This document shows positions 1 through 9,722 of a stretch of DNA of 64,000 bases, piece by piece. Origin of the DNA: Massilia aurea (lineage in GTDB: Bacteria > Pseudomonadota > Gammaproteobacteria > Burkholderiales > Burkholderiaceae_D); the NCBI RefSeq assembly GCF_024753205.1, contig NZ_JANUGZ010000003.1:62001-126000 (forward strand), written 5' to 3'. How positions within the stretch are numbered: position 1 is the stretch's first letter; every line of letters starts with the position of its first letter. Below the pieces are notes generated by a model, which had not been told where the DNA came from, did not search any database, and worked only from the letters and a program-made list of their open reading frames with translations. The position numbers and the translations under genes were made by a program.

Positions 1-2613
1 GGCGTTCACGCGCGGCAGGCCGGCATCGATGAACCAGCGGTAGCTGCCGTCACTGCCGCGCAGGCGGTAGTCGAACGAGAACGGCTGGCGCGCCGCACTG
101 GCGGCCAGGAAGATCTCGCCCGAGCGCGCGGCGTCGTCGGGGTGCACGTTCTCGAGCCAGCCCATGCCCAGGTCCTGCTCCGGCGCGCGGCCCGTGTAGT
201 CGTACCAGCGCTGGCTCAGATAGGTGCACAGGCTGTCGTTGTCGGTGGTCCAGAGCATCGCGGGCGAGGCATCGATCAGCGCCCGCACATGCGCTTCACG
301 CGCCTGCGCATCGCGTGCGTTCTGGCGCCGCTCGCGTCCCAGCGCCACCTGGGTGCCGATGCGCGCCAGCAGTTCGTTGGCCGAAAACGGTTTGACCAGG
401 TAGTCGTCGGCGCCGGCCTGCAGGCCCTCGACCTTGGCTTCTTCGCCGGCGCGCGCCGACAGCAGCATCACCGGCAGATGGCGCAGCACTTCGCTGGCGC
501 GCACCTTGGCGATCAGGCCGAAGCCGTCCAGGCGCGGCATCATCACGTCCGACAGCAGCAGGTCGGGCGGATCCAGCAGCGCCATTTCGTAAGCCGCCTG
601 GCCATCGGCCACCACGCGCACGTCGGCATGCGGTTCAAGCAGCGATTTCAGATAGGCACGCATGTCGTTGTTGTCGTCGGCGACCAGGATGCGCGGTCGC
701 GCTTCAGGCTGCACCTCAGACTGCGCGGGCGCGATCGTGCCCAGGTCAGAATCCGGCGCCGGCGCAGCGCCTTCCTGCGTGTCGGGCAGCCAGCGTAGTG
801 CTTCTTCGACGAACGCCGCGCCCATGCGCTGGCGGTCGCCCAGCGCTTCCGGCGCCTGCACGATGCGATCCGCCGGCAGATGGGCGTCGCCAAACGGCAG
901 GTCGACATCAAAGCGCGTACCTTCGCCAAAGGTGCTCGACACCGCGATCGTCCCGCCATGCAGGCGTACCAGCTCCTGGATCAGCGCCAGGCCGATACCG
1001 GTGCCTTCGTAGGTGCGGCCCGGCGCGCCCTCGATACGGTGGAAGCGCTCGAACATGCGCGGCAGTTCGTGCTCGGGAATCCCGGTGCCGGTGTCCTGCA
1101 CCGACAGGCGCGCCATGCCGGCATGTTCACGCAGCGTCACCGTCACGCCGCCGTGCAGCGTGAACTTGAAGGCGTTCGACAGCAGGTTGAAGACGATCTT
1201 TTCCCACATGTCGCGGTCGACAAAGACCGGCTGGGTCAGCGGCTGCAGATCGACCGTGTACTCCAGCCCCCCCTTGGCCATGGCCGACTCGAACACGCCG
1301 GCCAGGTCGACCGTCAGGCGCGTGAGATCGACCGGGACGTAGCTGGCCTGCACGCGGCCCGCCTCGATGCGCGAAAAGTCGAGCAGCGAATTGACCAGCT
1401 TGAGCAGGCGCAGCGAGTTGCGGTGCGTGAGCTCGACGCGCTGGCGCTGGACTGCATTCATCGACTCGGGCGCATCGGCCAGTGCATCGTCGAGCGGGCC
1501 GAGAATCAGCGTCAGTGGCGTGCGAAATTCATGCGAGACATTCGAGAAGAACGCCGTCTTGGCGCGGTCGATCTGGGCCAGTTCTTCGGCGCGGCGCTGC
1601 TCCTGCTCGTAGGCGACGACGTTGCCCACCGCAGTGTTGACGGCCGCGCCGAGCAAGGCGTAGAAATTGCGGTACTCGGCGTCGAGCGCGCGGCGCACGC
1701 TGACCCCGGCCACGACAAAGCCGAACAGCTCCTGCTGCCCGGGCAAGGTCAGTGGCAGCACCAGCGCGGAGCGCGGCGCGTCCTCGTACGGTCCGCAGGC
1801 AACACCGCCGAGCCGCGTTGCAACGTCATCGACCTGTTCGACGCTGTGCGACGCGCTGCTGCGGGCAAATGGCCAGATGCTGTCATCGAAGGCGGCTGCC
1901 AGCGGGGCCAGTGGGTTGCCCGCCACCAGGCCAGCGTTGCCACGCAGCGCCAGCATGCCTGTCTCGGCATCGATCTGGTAGAACAACACGAACGGCACGT
2001 CGGCCGTCATGGGCGCGCAGTGGCTTGCCAGCTGCGTACCGATGTCACCGATCGCGCGCACGCCTGACAGGCTCGCGGTCAGGTCACGCAAGCCCTTGCT
2101 GCGGCGCGCGCTGAGCACCTGGACCGTGGTTTCGGTAATTGGGTGGAAGATCCCGCCGATCGCGCCCGACTCGTCGCGGATCGGCGAGAACGAGAACGTC
2201 ATATTGGCTTCTTCAAGGTAGCCACTGCGATCAAGGAACATCTGCTGGTCGCGGATGTACGCACCCGAGCCCTGGTGCGCGAGTTCGAAGGCCTCGCCCA
2301 CGACCGGCAGGGCCGTGGCCCAGACCACCTTGAATGGCGCGCCCATGGCGGCAGGATGCAGGTCGCCGCAGATCGGGCGATAGGCGTCGTTGTAGATCTG
2401 GATGTCGTCCGGCCCCCAGCAGACCAGGATCGGGAACGTCGACGACAGGCACAGGCTGACCGATGTGCGCAGGCTCTGCGGCCAACCGGACAGCGGTCCG
2501 AGGGGCGTGGCCGACCAGTCCATGCTGCGGATCAGTTCGCCCATCTCGCCCCCACCGGCGAGCCAGTTCATGTCGTCGTTCACGAACAAGGCAATGGGCT
2601 GGGCTGCGGGCAT
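1..2613 (-). CDS. Hybrid sensor histidine kinase/response regulator, C-terminus cut by window edge
   Basis: Reading leftwards from an ATG at 2613, 871 codons stay open to the window edge, so the 3' end is missing. Seen in order: a PAS-like input region (about 20-140), a GAF-like region (about 165-320), a HisKA domain with SHEFRTPLT and phospho-accepting His361, a HATPase_c domain (GTGIGLAL in the G2 box), a receiver domain with acceptor Asp689 in LLLSDVMMP and the conserved Lys in VKPF, then a second PAS domain running off the edge. A further kinase or output module probably follows. No transmembrane segment is visible, so it should act in the cytoplasm. The N-terminal region resembles that of the kinase at 15367-17868. 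The start is uncertain: only a weak AAGG lies upstream and an in-frame ATG exists at 2571. The signal sensed is unknown. Confidence 0.9.
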   Translation of the reverse strand, partial: MPAAQPIALFVNDDMNWLAGGGEMGELIRSMDWSATPLGPLSGWPQSLRTSVSLCLSSTFPILVCWGPDDIQIYNDAYRPICGDLHPAAMGAPFKVVWATALPVVGEAFELAHQGSGAYIRDQQMFLDRSGYLEEANMTFSFSPIRDESGAIGGIFHPITETTVQVLSARRSKGLRDLTASLSGVRAIGDIGTQLASHCAPMTADVPFVLFYQIDAETGMLALRGNAGLVAGNPLAPLAAAFDDSIWPFARSSASHSVEQVDDVATRLGGVACGPYEDAPRSALVLPLTLPGQQELFGFVVAGVSVRRALDAEYRNFYALLGAAVNTAVGNVVAYEQEQRRAEELAQIDRAKTAFFSNVSHEFRTPLTLILGPLDDALADAPESMNAVQRQRVELTHRNSLRLLKLVNSLLDFSRIEAGRVQASYVPVDLTRLTVDLAGVFESAMAKGGLEYTVDLQPLTQPVFVDRDMWEKIVFNLLSNAFKFTLHGGVTVTLREHAGMARLSVQDTGTGIPEHELPRMFERFHRIEGAPGRTYEGTGIGLALIQELVRLHGGTIAVSSTFGEGTRFDVDLPFGDAHLPADRIVQAPEALGDRQRMGAAFVEEALRWLPDTQEGAAPAPDSDLGTIAPAQSEVQPEARPRILVADDNNDMRAYLKSLLEPHADVRVVADGQAAYEMALLDPPDLLLSDVMMPRLDGFGLIAKVRASEVLRHLPVMLLSARAGEEAKVEGLQAGADDYLVKPFSANELLARIGTQVALGRERRQNARDAQAREAHVRALIDASPAMLWTTDNDSLCTYLSQRWYDYTGRAPEQDLGMGWLENVHPDDAARSGEIFLAASAARQPFSFDYRLRGSDGSYRWFIDAGLPRVNA

Positions 2614-2800
2614 GGGGCTGGACCTTACGGAGGAAAAATGGAGATGCGGCGTGGCGTCATGCGAAGGCACGCCACCGTTGCACATGCTGCCTAATGGCAA
2701 GGTGCATGGCAAAACAGCCGCTATTAGACCATAAGCCGTCGTCCGTCGGTTGCCGAGGTGCTATTTTACAACCCCGGTAAAGCAACCATTAGTCACGCAT

Positions 2801-2832
2801 AAAAAAACACGGCCAGTCGAGACTGGCCGTGT
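2801..2832 (-). terminator. Rho-independent terminator of the RND efflux operon
   Basis: A perfect 10-bp stem, ACACGGCCAG / CTGGCCGTGT, with a six-base loop lies 45 bases past the stop of the RND permease. On the minus strand it is followed by seven T residues (2801-2807). It closes the leftward operon. Confidence 0.88.
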
Positions 2833-2876
2833 CCGGTAAATCCGGCAAGGCGCGCGCAGCGCCCTGCCCTGGCGAA

Positions 2877-5800
2877 TCAGACCGGCGCGACCTTGGTACG
2901 GCCGCGGCCCGTCACCATCTGCACGAGGCGCATGATCACCCGATACACCAGGCGTACCAGCGTCAGCGCCAGGATGGCTTCGACAAACGTCATCAGGAAC
3001 GCCACCAGCGCATTGCGATGCTCGGCGCGGCGGCCATACTTGGCCACCATGCGGTCGCGGGCGATCTCGATGCTGTCATAGAAGGTTGGCACCACCAGCA
3101 GCGTCAGGATGGTCGAGGTGATCGTGCCGCCGATGATTGCAATGGCCAGTGGCTGGTAGAACTCGCCCGAGTCGCCCAGGGCCAGCGCCACCGGCAGCAT
3201 GCCGGCGATCAGCGCGAAGGTGGTCATCAGGATCGGCCGCAGGCGCTTGCGCCCGGCCGCCATCAGCGCTTCTTCGCGGTCCATGCCTTCGTCCTCGAGC
3301 GCCCTGGCCGCGTCGAGCAGCAGGATCGCGTTCTTGGCCACCAGTCCCATCAGCATCAGGATGCCGATCATGCTCATCAGGTTGAGCGTGTTGCCGGTCA
3401 TGATCAGGGCCAGCACGACGCCGATCAGTGACAGCGGCAGCGACAGCATCACGCCGATCGGCGCCGTGAACGAACCGAACTGCATCACCAGGATCAGGTA
3501 CATCAGCGCGATGCCCGAGAACAGCGCAATGAGCATCTGGGTGAACAGCTCCTGCTGGTCTTCACCCGAACCGCCCAGCGCCAGGCCATAACCCGGCGGG
3601 AAGTCGAAGGTGCGCGCCAGCTTCATGGCGTCGGTCGTGACTTCGCCCGCCGAACGGCCCTGGGCATTGGCCGACACGGTGATCATGCGCTCGCCGTTCT
3701 TGTGGCGGATCGCCGACGGGCCCTTGCCCATCGTGATCGACGCAATCTGCTCGAGCGGCACCATCATGCCGGTGCCGGTGACCGGGATCGGCAGGCGCTC
3801 GATGCTGTCGGTATTGACGCGGTCATCAGGATGCAGGCGCACGGCGACGTCGCGGGTTTCACTGGTCGGATCGACCCAGTCGCCCACTTCGATGCCGGCA
3901 AACGCCACCCGCAGCGACTGCGCCGCATCGCCCACCGAAATACCCAGGGCATTGGCAAGCCCCCGGTCGAGCACGATCTGCAGCTCGTTCTTCGGATCCT
4001 GCTCGGACAGCGCAACGTCGACCGCGCCCGGCACTTCACGCAGCTTTTCCATGTAGGCGGTGGTCAGCTCCATGAGTTTGCGCGAATCGGGACCGGTAAA
4101 TTCCACCTGCACCGGCTTGCCGCCGCCGGACAGGTCATCGATGACCGTGTATTCGGCGCCCACCAGGCTGGCGATCTTGGCACGCAGCTCGACGGCGACT
4201 TCGGACGCGGTGCGCTTGCGCTCGCTACGCTTGCCGATGTCGACGTAGATCGTGCCGCCGCTGGTCTTGACGTTGCTGTTGGTGTCCTTCGTTTCAGGCA
4301 AAGTGCGGGCCAGCACGGCCGCTGCTTCGAGCTTGCGGCGCGCATACTCGATCGACGACGAGGCCGGCGTACGCACCTCGATCTGCAGGTTGCCCGAGTC
4401 CTGCTTGGGCAGGAAGCTCGAACCGCCAAAGAAATGGTGCATGGCCAGCGCGCCGATCAGGCTGAGAACTGCCAGGCACGCCATCGCGCGGCGGTGATGC
4501 AGCGCCCAGGCGATCACGCGGCCATAGCGGTCGGCCTGACGGTCGAACCAGTGATTGAAGCGGTCGAGCACGGCGCCGATGCCGGTTTTCGGGCGGCTGT
4601 GGTGATCCGGTGGATCGCCCCAGTAAGCCGACATCATCGGGTCGAGCGTGAACGAGATGAACAGCGACACGATCACCGAGCAGGTCACGGTCAGGGCAAA
4701 CGGGCGGAACCACTCACCGGACACGCCCGGCATGAACGCCACCGGCACGAACACGGCCATGATCGAGAACGTGGTTGCAGCCACCGCCATGCCGATCTCG
4801 GCGGTGCCTTCAAGCGCCGCGGTGCGACGGTCGGATCCCATTTCCATATGGCGCACGATATTTTCCCGCACCACGATCGCATCGTCGATCAGCACGCCAA
4901 TGGCCAGCGACAGGCCCAGCAGCGTCATGAAGTTCAGCGTGAAGCCGCACAGCCAGACGGCGATGAACGCGGCCAGCACCGACGTCGGCAGCGCCAGCGC
5001 GGTGATCAGCGTCGAGCGCCACGAATTGAGAAACGCATAGACGACGAACACGGTCAGGACCGCACCCAGCACCAGCGCTTCGATCACGTTGTTCAGGCTC
5101 GACTGCGCATCCTTGCCGCCGTCGCGCACGACTTCGAGTTGGGTGCCTGCCGGCAGCAGCTTGCTTTGCGCCGCCACCACTTCGTGCACGCGCTTGGCCA
5201 GCGACACGGTCGAGGCGTCGCGTGAACGCGAGATCTGCAGGCCGACATTCGGCTTGCCGCTGCGCACCGACAGCGTGTTCACATCGGCAAAGCCATCGCG
5301 GATCTCGGCCACCTGGCTCAGGCGCACGATCTGGTCGCCATTACGCTTGACGACGATCTGCGAAAAGTCTTCCGGCCGCTCGATGCGACCGACGAGGCGG
5401 ATGCCTTTTTCGTCGAGTTCGCTACGCAGCTTGCCCACCGGCGCGTTGGTATTACCGTTACGCAGTGCGTTGGTGACATCGGACGCCGAGACATTAAATT
5501 CACTTAGCTTCTCGGCGCGCAGCAGCACCGACAGCTCACGGCGCAGTGCGCCGTTGACGACCACGGTCGAGACGCCGTCGATGCCGCGGAATTCGTCGGC
5601 CAGCACGTCTTCGGCGTAGCGCGAGATTTCGGCGTGGCTTTGGGTGCTGGACGACAGCGCCAGCGACATGATCGGCTGGGCCGACGGATCGATCCGGCGC
5701 AGCACCGGCTCGCGCATCTCGATCGGCAACTTGTAGCGCACGGCGGCAATCGCGTTGCGCACGTCGTCCGATGCTTCGATCAGGTCGCGGTCGAAGTCGA

Positions 5801-6083
5801 ATTCCATCCAGATCGAGGCGCCGCCTTCGTAAGAGTTGGAGTTGACGTCCTTCACGCCCTGGATCGCCTGCATCTGCTTTTCGAGGCGGTTGGTGATCTC
5901 ACGCTCGGCAGTCTCGGGCGAAGCGCCCGGATAGGGAATGTCGACCACGATGATCGGAATCTCGACGTCCGGCTCCTGGTTGACCTTCAGCTTGGACAGG
6001 GCCAGCAGGCCGATGGCCATCATCGCGACGATGATGACAATCGTCGCGACCGGTTTCTTGACACTAAAATTGGACAGGAACAT
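2877..6083 (-). CDS. RND-family efflux permease (HAE-1-like inner-membrane pump)
   Basis: A 1068-residue proton-driven inner-membrane exporter, the usual length for AcrB/MexB-like pumps. The start is placed at MFLSNFSVKKP (ATG 6083), with AAAGGA 7 bases upstream; a longer in-frame reading to 6167 would overlap the adaptor gene and begins with non-membrane sequence. An N-terminal membrane helix, two large periplasmic loops and two bundles of membrane helices are readable. The proton-relay pair is Asp400-Asp401 in GVLIDDAIVVREN, matching Asp407/408 of AcrB. It is the second gene of an operon, 28 bases after the adaptor. No TolC-like outer-membrane factor is nearby, so it probably borrows one from elsewhere. 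Its substrates cannot be told from sequence; drugs or other organic compounds are more likely than metals. Confidence 0.94.
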   Translation of the reverse strand: MFLSNFSVKKPVATIVIIVAMMAIGLLALSKLKVNQEPDVEIPIIVVDIPYPGASPETAEREITNRLEKQMQAIQGVKDVNSNSYEGGASIWMEFDFDRDLIEASDDVRNAIAAVRYKLPIEMREPVLRRIDPSAQPIMSLALSSSTQSHAEISRYAEDVLADEFRGIDGVSTVVVNGALRRELSVLLRAEKLSEFNVSASDVTNALRNGNTNAPVGKLRSELDEKGIRLVGRIERPEDFSQIVVKRNGDQIVRLSQVAEIRDGFADVNTLSVRSGKPNVGLQISRSRDASTVSLAKRVHEVVAAQSKLLPAGTQLEVVRDGGKDAQSSLNNVIEALVLGAVLTVFVVYAFLNSWRSTLITALALPTSVLAAFIAVWLCGFTLNFMTLLGLSLAIGVLIDDAIVVRENIVRHMEMGSDRRTAALEGTAEIGMAVAATTFSIMAVFVPVAFMPGVSGEWFRPFALTVTCSVIVSLFISFTLDPMMSAYWGDPPDHHSRPKTGIGAVLDRFNHWFDRQADRYGRVIAWALHHRRAMACLAVLSLIGALAMHHFFGGSSFLPKQDSGNLQIEVRTPASSSIEYARRKLEAAAVLARTLPETKDTNSNVKTSGGTIYVDIGKRSERKRTASEVAVELRAKIASLVGAEYTVIDDLSGGGKPVQVEFTGPDSRKLMELTTAYMEKLREVPGAVDVALSEQDPKNELQIVLDRGLANALGISVGDAAQSLRVAFAGIEVGDWVDPTSETRDVAVRLHPDDRVNTDSIERLPIPVTGTGMMVPLEQIASITMGKGPSAIRHKNGERMITVSANAQGRSAGEVTTDAMKLARTFDFPPGYGLALGGSGEDQQELFTQMLIALFSGIALMYLILVMQFGSFTAPIGVMLSLPLSLIGVVLALIMTGNTLNLMSMIGILMLMGLVAKNAILLLDAARALEDEGMDREEALMAAGRKRLRPILMTTFALIAGMLPVALALGDSGEFYQPLAIAIIGGTITSTILTLLVVPTFYDSIEIARDRMVAKYGRRAEHRNALVAFLMTFVEAILALTLVRLVYRVIMRLVQMVTGRGRTKVAPV

Positions 6084-6111
6084 GGTGGGTTTTCCTTTGG
6101 TGTTCCTGGGC

Positions 6112-7257
6112 TTACTTGCCCTGGACCGCGCCGGCGCCCGCACCCGCGCCATTGGCGCTGGCAACACGGGCGTTCGGCATGTCGACCTTCTGGCCGTCCT
6201 TCAGGTTCGACGTCGGCGCACGCAGCACCACGTCGCCGGCCGCGAGGCCCTGCTTGATCTCGACATTGCCGGTGCGGGCGTCGCGCGCGCCGACCACCAG
6301 CTTGACCTTCGACAGCGTCTTGTCCCTGATGCGCCAGGTGTGGCTGGCGTCGCCCACGCGCACCAGCGCGCTCTCGGGCAGCATCAGCGCATCGCTCGCG
6401 GCGGCGTCGACACGCCCTTCGGCGTACAGGCCGGCCACGCGCGGCTGCGCATTGTCGACAAAGCCCACCAGCACCTCGACCTGGCGCGTCACCGGATTGG
6501 CGGCGGGGTCGATCCGTCTGACCACGCCGGCAAACGTCTGGTCCGCGTAGCCATTGACGCGGAAGTTGACCTTCTGGCCGATCTTGACGGTGCTGACCGA
6601 GTCCGCCGAAACCGCGCCTTCGAAACGCATGCTGGTCGGGTCGATGACCTTGACGAGTTCCTTGCCGATGGTGGCGGTGTCGCCATTGGAGACCTTGCGC
6701 TCGGAAACGATGCCGTCAAACGGTGCGCGCACGGTGGTGCGGGCCAGTTGCTGGCGCGCGGTGGCCACGCGGCTGCGCGAGCTCGACAGTTCACTCATGG
6801 CGTTGTTGCGCGCCATTTCGGCGTCGTCCAGCGCCTTGGCCGACGTCATGCCCGACGCCGTCAGGGTTTTCAGGCGCTCGAGCTGGCGGTTGGCTTGGTC
6901 GACGGCCAGCGAGGCGGCGCGTTGCATGTCTTCGGCCGACATCAGGGTGTCGCGGATCGAGGTTTCGTCGAGGCGCACCAGCACGTCGCCGCGCTTGACC
7001 GGCTCGCCATTTTCCTTGAGCACCTGCAGCACGATGGCCGAGACTTCAGCGCGCAGGTCGGCGCGGCGCTCGGGCTCGATCGAGCCGGTAATCACCGGGC
7101 CCGACGACACCGACGCACTCTGGATCGTCAAGACATCCTCCTGCGCCACGGTCAGCTGGGTCGGCTTGTTATCCTTGCCCTCGGGGGCTTTGGCATCTTT
7201 GCCGCAAGCGACTAAGCTTGATGCGATGGCTAGAACGAGGAGTGTTTTGCGCAGCAT
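6112..7257 (-). CDS. RND efflux periplasmic adaptor subunit (membrane fusion lipoprotein)
   Basis: A 381-residue HlyD/AcrA-type adaptor that links the inner-membrane RND pump to an outer-membrane channel. The N-terminus MLRKTLLVLAIASSLVAC is a lipoprotein signal with lipobox LVAC (Cys18). Next come a barrel-sandwich half (about 60-100), an alpha-helical hairpin (about 100-165), the returning lipoyl half containing VRAPFDGIVSER (about 170-200), then beta-barrel and membrane-proximal parts. The C-terminal tail is Ala/Gly-rich. GGAGA lies about 7 bases before the ATG. It is the first gene of the two-gene efflux operon. Confidence 0.93.
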   Translation of the reverse strand: MLRKTLLVLAIASSLVACGKDAKAPEGKDNKPTQLTVAQEDVLTIQSASVSSGPVITGSIEPERRADLRAEVSAIVLQVLKENGEPVKRGDVLVRLDETSIRDTLMSAEDMQRAASLAVDQANRQLERLKTLTASGMTSAKALDDAEMARNNAMSELSSSRSRVATARQQLARTTVRAPFDGIVSERKVSNGDTATIGKELVKVIDPTSMRFEGAVSADSVSTVKIGQKVNFRVNGYADQTFAGVVRRIDPAANPVTRQVEVLVGFVDNAQPRVAGLYAEGRVDAAASDALMLPESALVRVGDASHTWRIRDKTLSKVKLVVGARDARTGNVEIKQGLAAGDVVLRAPTSNLKDGQKVDMPNARVASANGAGAGAGAVQGK

Positions 7258-7320
7258 GGTGGTTCTCCGGAAATGGACTCGGTGTTTTTATAAAAATAAG
7301 TTCAGATACATCCAGCGCGC

Positions 7321-7349
7321 AGTATTCAGGAGGTCTCCAGCAGCGTCAA
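7321..7349 (-). promoter_or_regulatory. Candidate sigma-70 promoter of the RND efflux operon
   Basis: On the minus strand TTGACG (7344-7349) is followed after 17 bases by AATACT (7321-7326), about 64 bases before the adaptor ATG. The -35 hexamer is half of a perfect palindrome, CGTCAATTGACG (7344-7355), which could be an operator. This is pattern recognition only; no regulator gene adjoins the operon. Confidence 0.4.
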
Positions 7350-7524
7350 TTGACGATCCTGTGGTTTGCGGAATTGGATGGATGAAGTGCGGAATCTGGC
7401 GATGAGCTGCATTCAGTCCGGGATGAAATGCAGTAAAAAACGGACAACCAACGAACAACCAACGGACAACAACGGACGCCCGGACGTCCGGCGGGATGCG
7501 CGGCGCACGCATCCCGTACATACA

Positions 7525-7947
7525 TTAGAAACCGCCCAGCACGGTGTAGATCAGAAAGCCCATGCCGATGCCGGTCAGGATGCCGCCGGCGATTTCGAAC
7601 CGGGTGTGCCCCATGCGCTCGCGCAGGATGACGTAATCTTCCTTGCCATCATGCAGGCGATTCAGTGTGACGGCGTGGCGACCGACGTGCTGGCGCAGGC
7701 TGTTGGCGTCGATCATGACGATGAAGGCGAGCGTGACGGCCACGCCGAACGCCGGATGGCCCATGCCTTCACGCAGCGCGATCAGCGTGGCCATGCTGGA
7801 GACGACGGCGCTATGGTTGCTGGGAAAGCCGCCATTGCCGACCAGGTCGAAGGCCCAGCGCCGGTAGCGAATACTGGATATGAGGAACTTGATCGGACCG
7901 ACTACCATCCAGGTCAGTACCGGTGTGACGAGATAAATGATTTCCAT
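7525..7947 (-). CDS. Divergent PAP2 (DUF212/YuiD-like) family membrane protein
   Basis: A 140-residue membrane protein with about four hydrophobic segments. It carries the family's two phosphatase-like signatures: GGFPSNHSA (about 38-46) and GHTRFEIAGG near the C-terminus, which resemble the phosphate-binding motifs of PAP2 acid phosphatases in a divergent form. It is likely an inner-membrane phosphatase-like protein acting on a lipid phosphate, but no substrate has been firmly assigned to this family. It stands alone and diverges from the DUF475 gene at 8081 across 133 bases. Confidence 0.85.
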   Translation of the reverse strand: MEIIYLVTPVLTWMVVGPIKFLISSIRYRRWAFDLVGNGGFPSNHSAVVSSMATLIALREGMGHPAFGVAVTLAFIVMIDANSLRQHVGRHAVTLNRLHDGKEDYVILRERMGHTRFEIAGGILTGIGMGFLIYTVLGGF

Positions 7948-8080
7948 GATGTCTTAGAGTGAAAAATGCTGGGCAGAATTATCTCAGAAGCAAGGCTCGA
8001 CGGGCGACTTTCGGTACGGTCCATTTTGGCAGGGACACGGTAATATTGACCCAACAGATATCTGCACACAAGAGGCGCAT

Positions 8081-9139
8081 ATGCGGCATTTCCGGTGGTC
8101 GTTCGTCGTAACGGCAGTGCTCATGGTGCTCGCCGGCTGGTGGGGCTACGCGCACCGGGGCTGGCCGGGGCTGCTGCAAGCCTTGTGGATCACCGCCATC
8201 CTCGGCGTGCTCGAAGTGTCGCTTTCTTTCGACAATGCCGTCGTCAACGCATCGGTGCTCAAGCACTGGAACGAATTCTGGCGCAAGTTGTTCCTCACCG
8301 TCGGCATCCTGGTGGCGGTATTCGGGATGCGCCTGCTGTTTCCGCTCGTGATCGTGGCAGCCGCGACCGGCCTGGGGCTGCCGGACGTCTGGCACATGGC
8401 GCTCGACAATCCCGCCGAGTATTCACGCAACCTGACCGCGCACCACGCCGAGGTCGCCGCTTTCGGCGGCGCCTTCCTGATGCTGGTGTTCCTGAACTTT
8501 TTGTTCGATGAAGAAAAAGAGCTGCACTGGTTCGACTGGTTCGAAGCGAAGGTCGGCAAGTACGGCACCGAAGGCCTGGCCGTGCTGCTCACGCTGCTGT
8601 GCGTGGTCGGCGCCATGCGCCTGATGCCAGAAGCGCGCAAGCTGGCGGTGCTGATCGCCGGCGTCACCGGCGTGCTCATCTATATAGCGGTGAAATGGCT
8701 CAGCAACCTGCTCGAAGCGAAGGAACACGATCCGTCCGTGGGCGCGATCATCTCGCAGGGGAGCATCGGCGGCTTCCTGTACCTCGAGGTGCTCGATGCG
8801 TCGTTCAGCTTCGATGGCGTGATCGGCGCGTTTGCCATCACCAACGATGTCGTCATCATCATGCTGGGACTGGCCATCGGGGCGATGTTCGTGCGCTCGA
8901 TGACCGTGTTCCTGGTCTACAAGGGCACGCTGCAGGAATTCGTGTATCTGGAGCACGGCGCGCACTATGCGATCGGCATCCTGGCGCTGATCATGTTCGC
9001 CAGCGTCCACTATCACATTCCCGAGTGGTTCACGGGGCTGTCCGGGCTGGCGTTCATTCTCGTGTCGCTATGGTCGTCGATCCGGCATCGCCGGCGGCTG
9101 GCCGCAGAAGAGGTCACGGCTGCCAGCCAGCCGGGCTGA
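8081..9139 (+). CDS. DUF475 / TerC-superfamily integral membrane protein
   Basis: A 352-residue polytopic inner-membrane protein with roughly nine hydrophobic helices. Two internally similar membrane motifs, SLSFDNAVVNA (about 48-58) and SFSFDGVIGAF (about 245-255), place acidic residues inside the membrane. This inverted-repeat pattern is typical of the TerC superfamily, where such residues are thought to bind or move metal ions such as manganese. A short charged cytoplasmic loop (FDEEKELHWFDWFE) lies in the middle. No tellurite resistance (ter) genes are adjacent. The specific function is unknown; metal handling is inferred from the superfamily. Confidence 0.85.
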   Translation: MRHFRWSFVVTAVLMVLAGWWGYAHRGWPGLLQALWITAILGVLEVSLSFDNAVVNASVLKHWNEFWRKLFLTVGILVAVFGMRLLFPLVIVAAATGLGLPDVWHMALDNPAEYSRNLTAHHAEVAAFGGAFLMLVFLNFLFDEEKELHWFDWFEAKVGKYGTEGLAVLLTLLCVVGAMRLMPEARKLAVLIAGVTGVLIYIAVKWLSNLLEAKEHDPSVGAIISQGSIGGFLYLEVLDASFSFDGVIGAFAITNDVVIIMLGLAIGAMFVRSMTVFLVYKGTLQEFVYLEHGAHYAIGILALIMFASVHYHIPEWFTGLSGLAFILVSLWSSIRHRRRLAAEEVTAASQPG

Positions 9140-9261
9140 ATCCTTCGTTGTCCGGAATCCCGGTTTGCGATTAAGGCAAGGCATGGCAGAATGGGCGCGC
9201 ACCGCGTTTGCGCTGCCCGTTTGCCAACCCCGCCCACTTTCTTGATCGACCAGCCCCAACC

Positions 9262-9696
9262 ATGCCGACCACCATGCCCAAGCGCACTTCCGCCATCCTG
9301 CTCATCCTCATCGCCATCGTCGCGGTCCTGGCTGCAGGCTATACCTGGTTCACGCTGACCTGGTCGTATTCGGAAGGCGAACGGGCCGGCTACCTGCAGA
9401 AATTCTCCAAGCGCGGCTGGCTGTGCAAAACGTGGGAAGGCGAGATTCTGCTGTCGAGCATGCCGGGCGCGATTCCCGAGCGCTTCGTGTTTACGGTGCG
9501 CGACGAAACCGTGGTGCCGGCCCTGCTGGCCAGCATGGGCAAGCGCGTGCAGCTGACGTATGACCAGCACAAGGGCGTGCCGACCACGTGCTTTGGCGAG
9601 ACCGAGTATTTTGTGTCGAAAGTGGCCGGCGGCCCGGACAATCCGTTGTCGCCAAGCCAGGCGCCGGGTTTGCCTGAACAGGCGCCGGCGCAGTAA
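9262..9696 (+). CDS. Conserved hypothetical single-pass membrane protein
   Basis: A protein of 144 residues from the ATG at 9262; an alternative ATG lies at 9274, and neither has a clear ribosome-binding site. After a short basic N-terminus there is one hydrophobic helix (about 10-30), then a small soluble domain containing YSEGERAGYLQKFSKRG, a pattern seen in widespread uncharacterised envelope proteins. The C-terminal 25 residues are Pro/Gln/Ala-rich and probably disordered. The soluble part most likely faces the periplasm. It ends 26 bases from the facing coiled-coil gene. No function can be assigned. Confidence 0.75.
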   Translation: MPTTMPKRTSAILLILIAIVAVLAAGYTWFTLTWSYSEGERAGYLQKFSKRGWLCKTWEGEILLSSMPGAIPERFVFTVRDETVVPALLASMGKRVQLTYDQHKGVPTTCFGETEYFVSKVAGGPDNPLSPSQAPGLPEQAPAQ

Positions 9697-9701
9697 GCAC
9701 A

Positions 9702-9720
9702 GGGGCGGACCGCCCGCCCC
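9702..9720. terminator. GC hairpin between convergent genes
   Basis: GGGGCGG / CCGCCCC with a five-base loop fills the 26-bp gap between two facing stop codons. It has no T-run on either strand, so it may slow polymerase or need Rho rather than act as a classical intrinsic terminator. Confidence 0.35.
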
Positions 9721-9722
9721 CG

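Noticed and set aside
880..2067. A 395-codon plus-strand frame inside the first hybrid kinase
   Set aside because: The minus strand encodes HisKA, ATPase and receiver motifs through the same bases, so this is a shadow.
6084..6167. N-terminal extension of the RND permease
   Set aside because: It would overlap the adaptor gene, is Arg/Pro-rich, and the ATG at 6083 has a good ribosome-binding site.
7288..7521. A 77-codon minus-strand frame upstream of the RND operon
   Set aside because: No ribosome-binding site, no recognisable protein character, and it overlaps the likely promoter.
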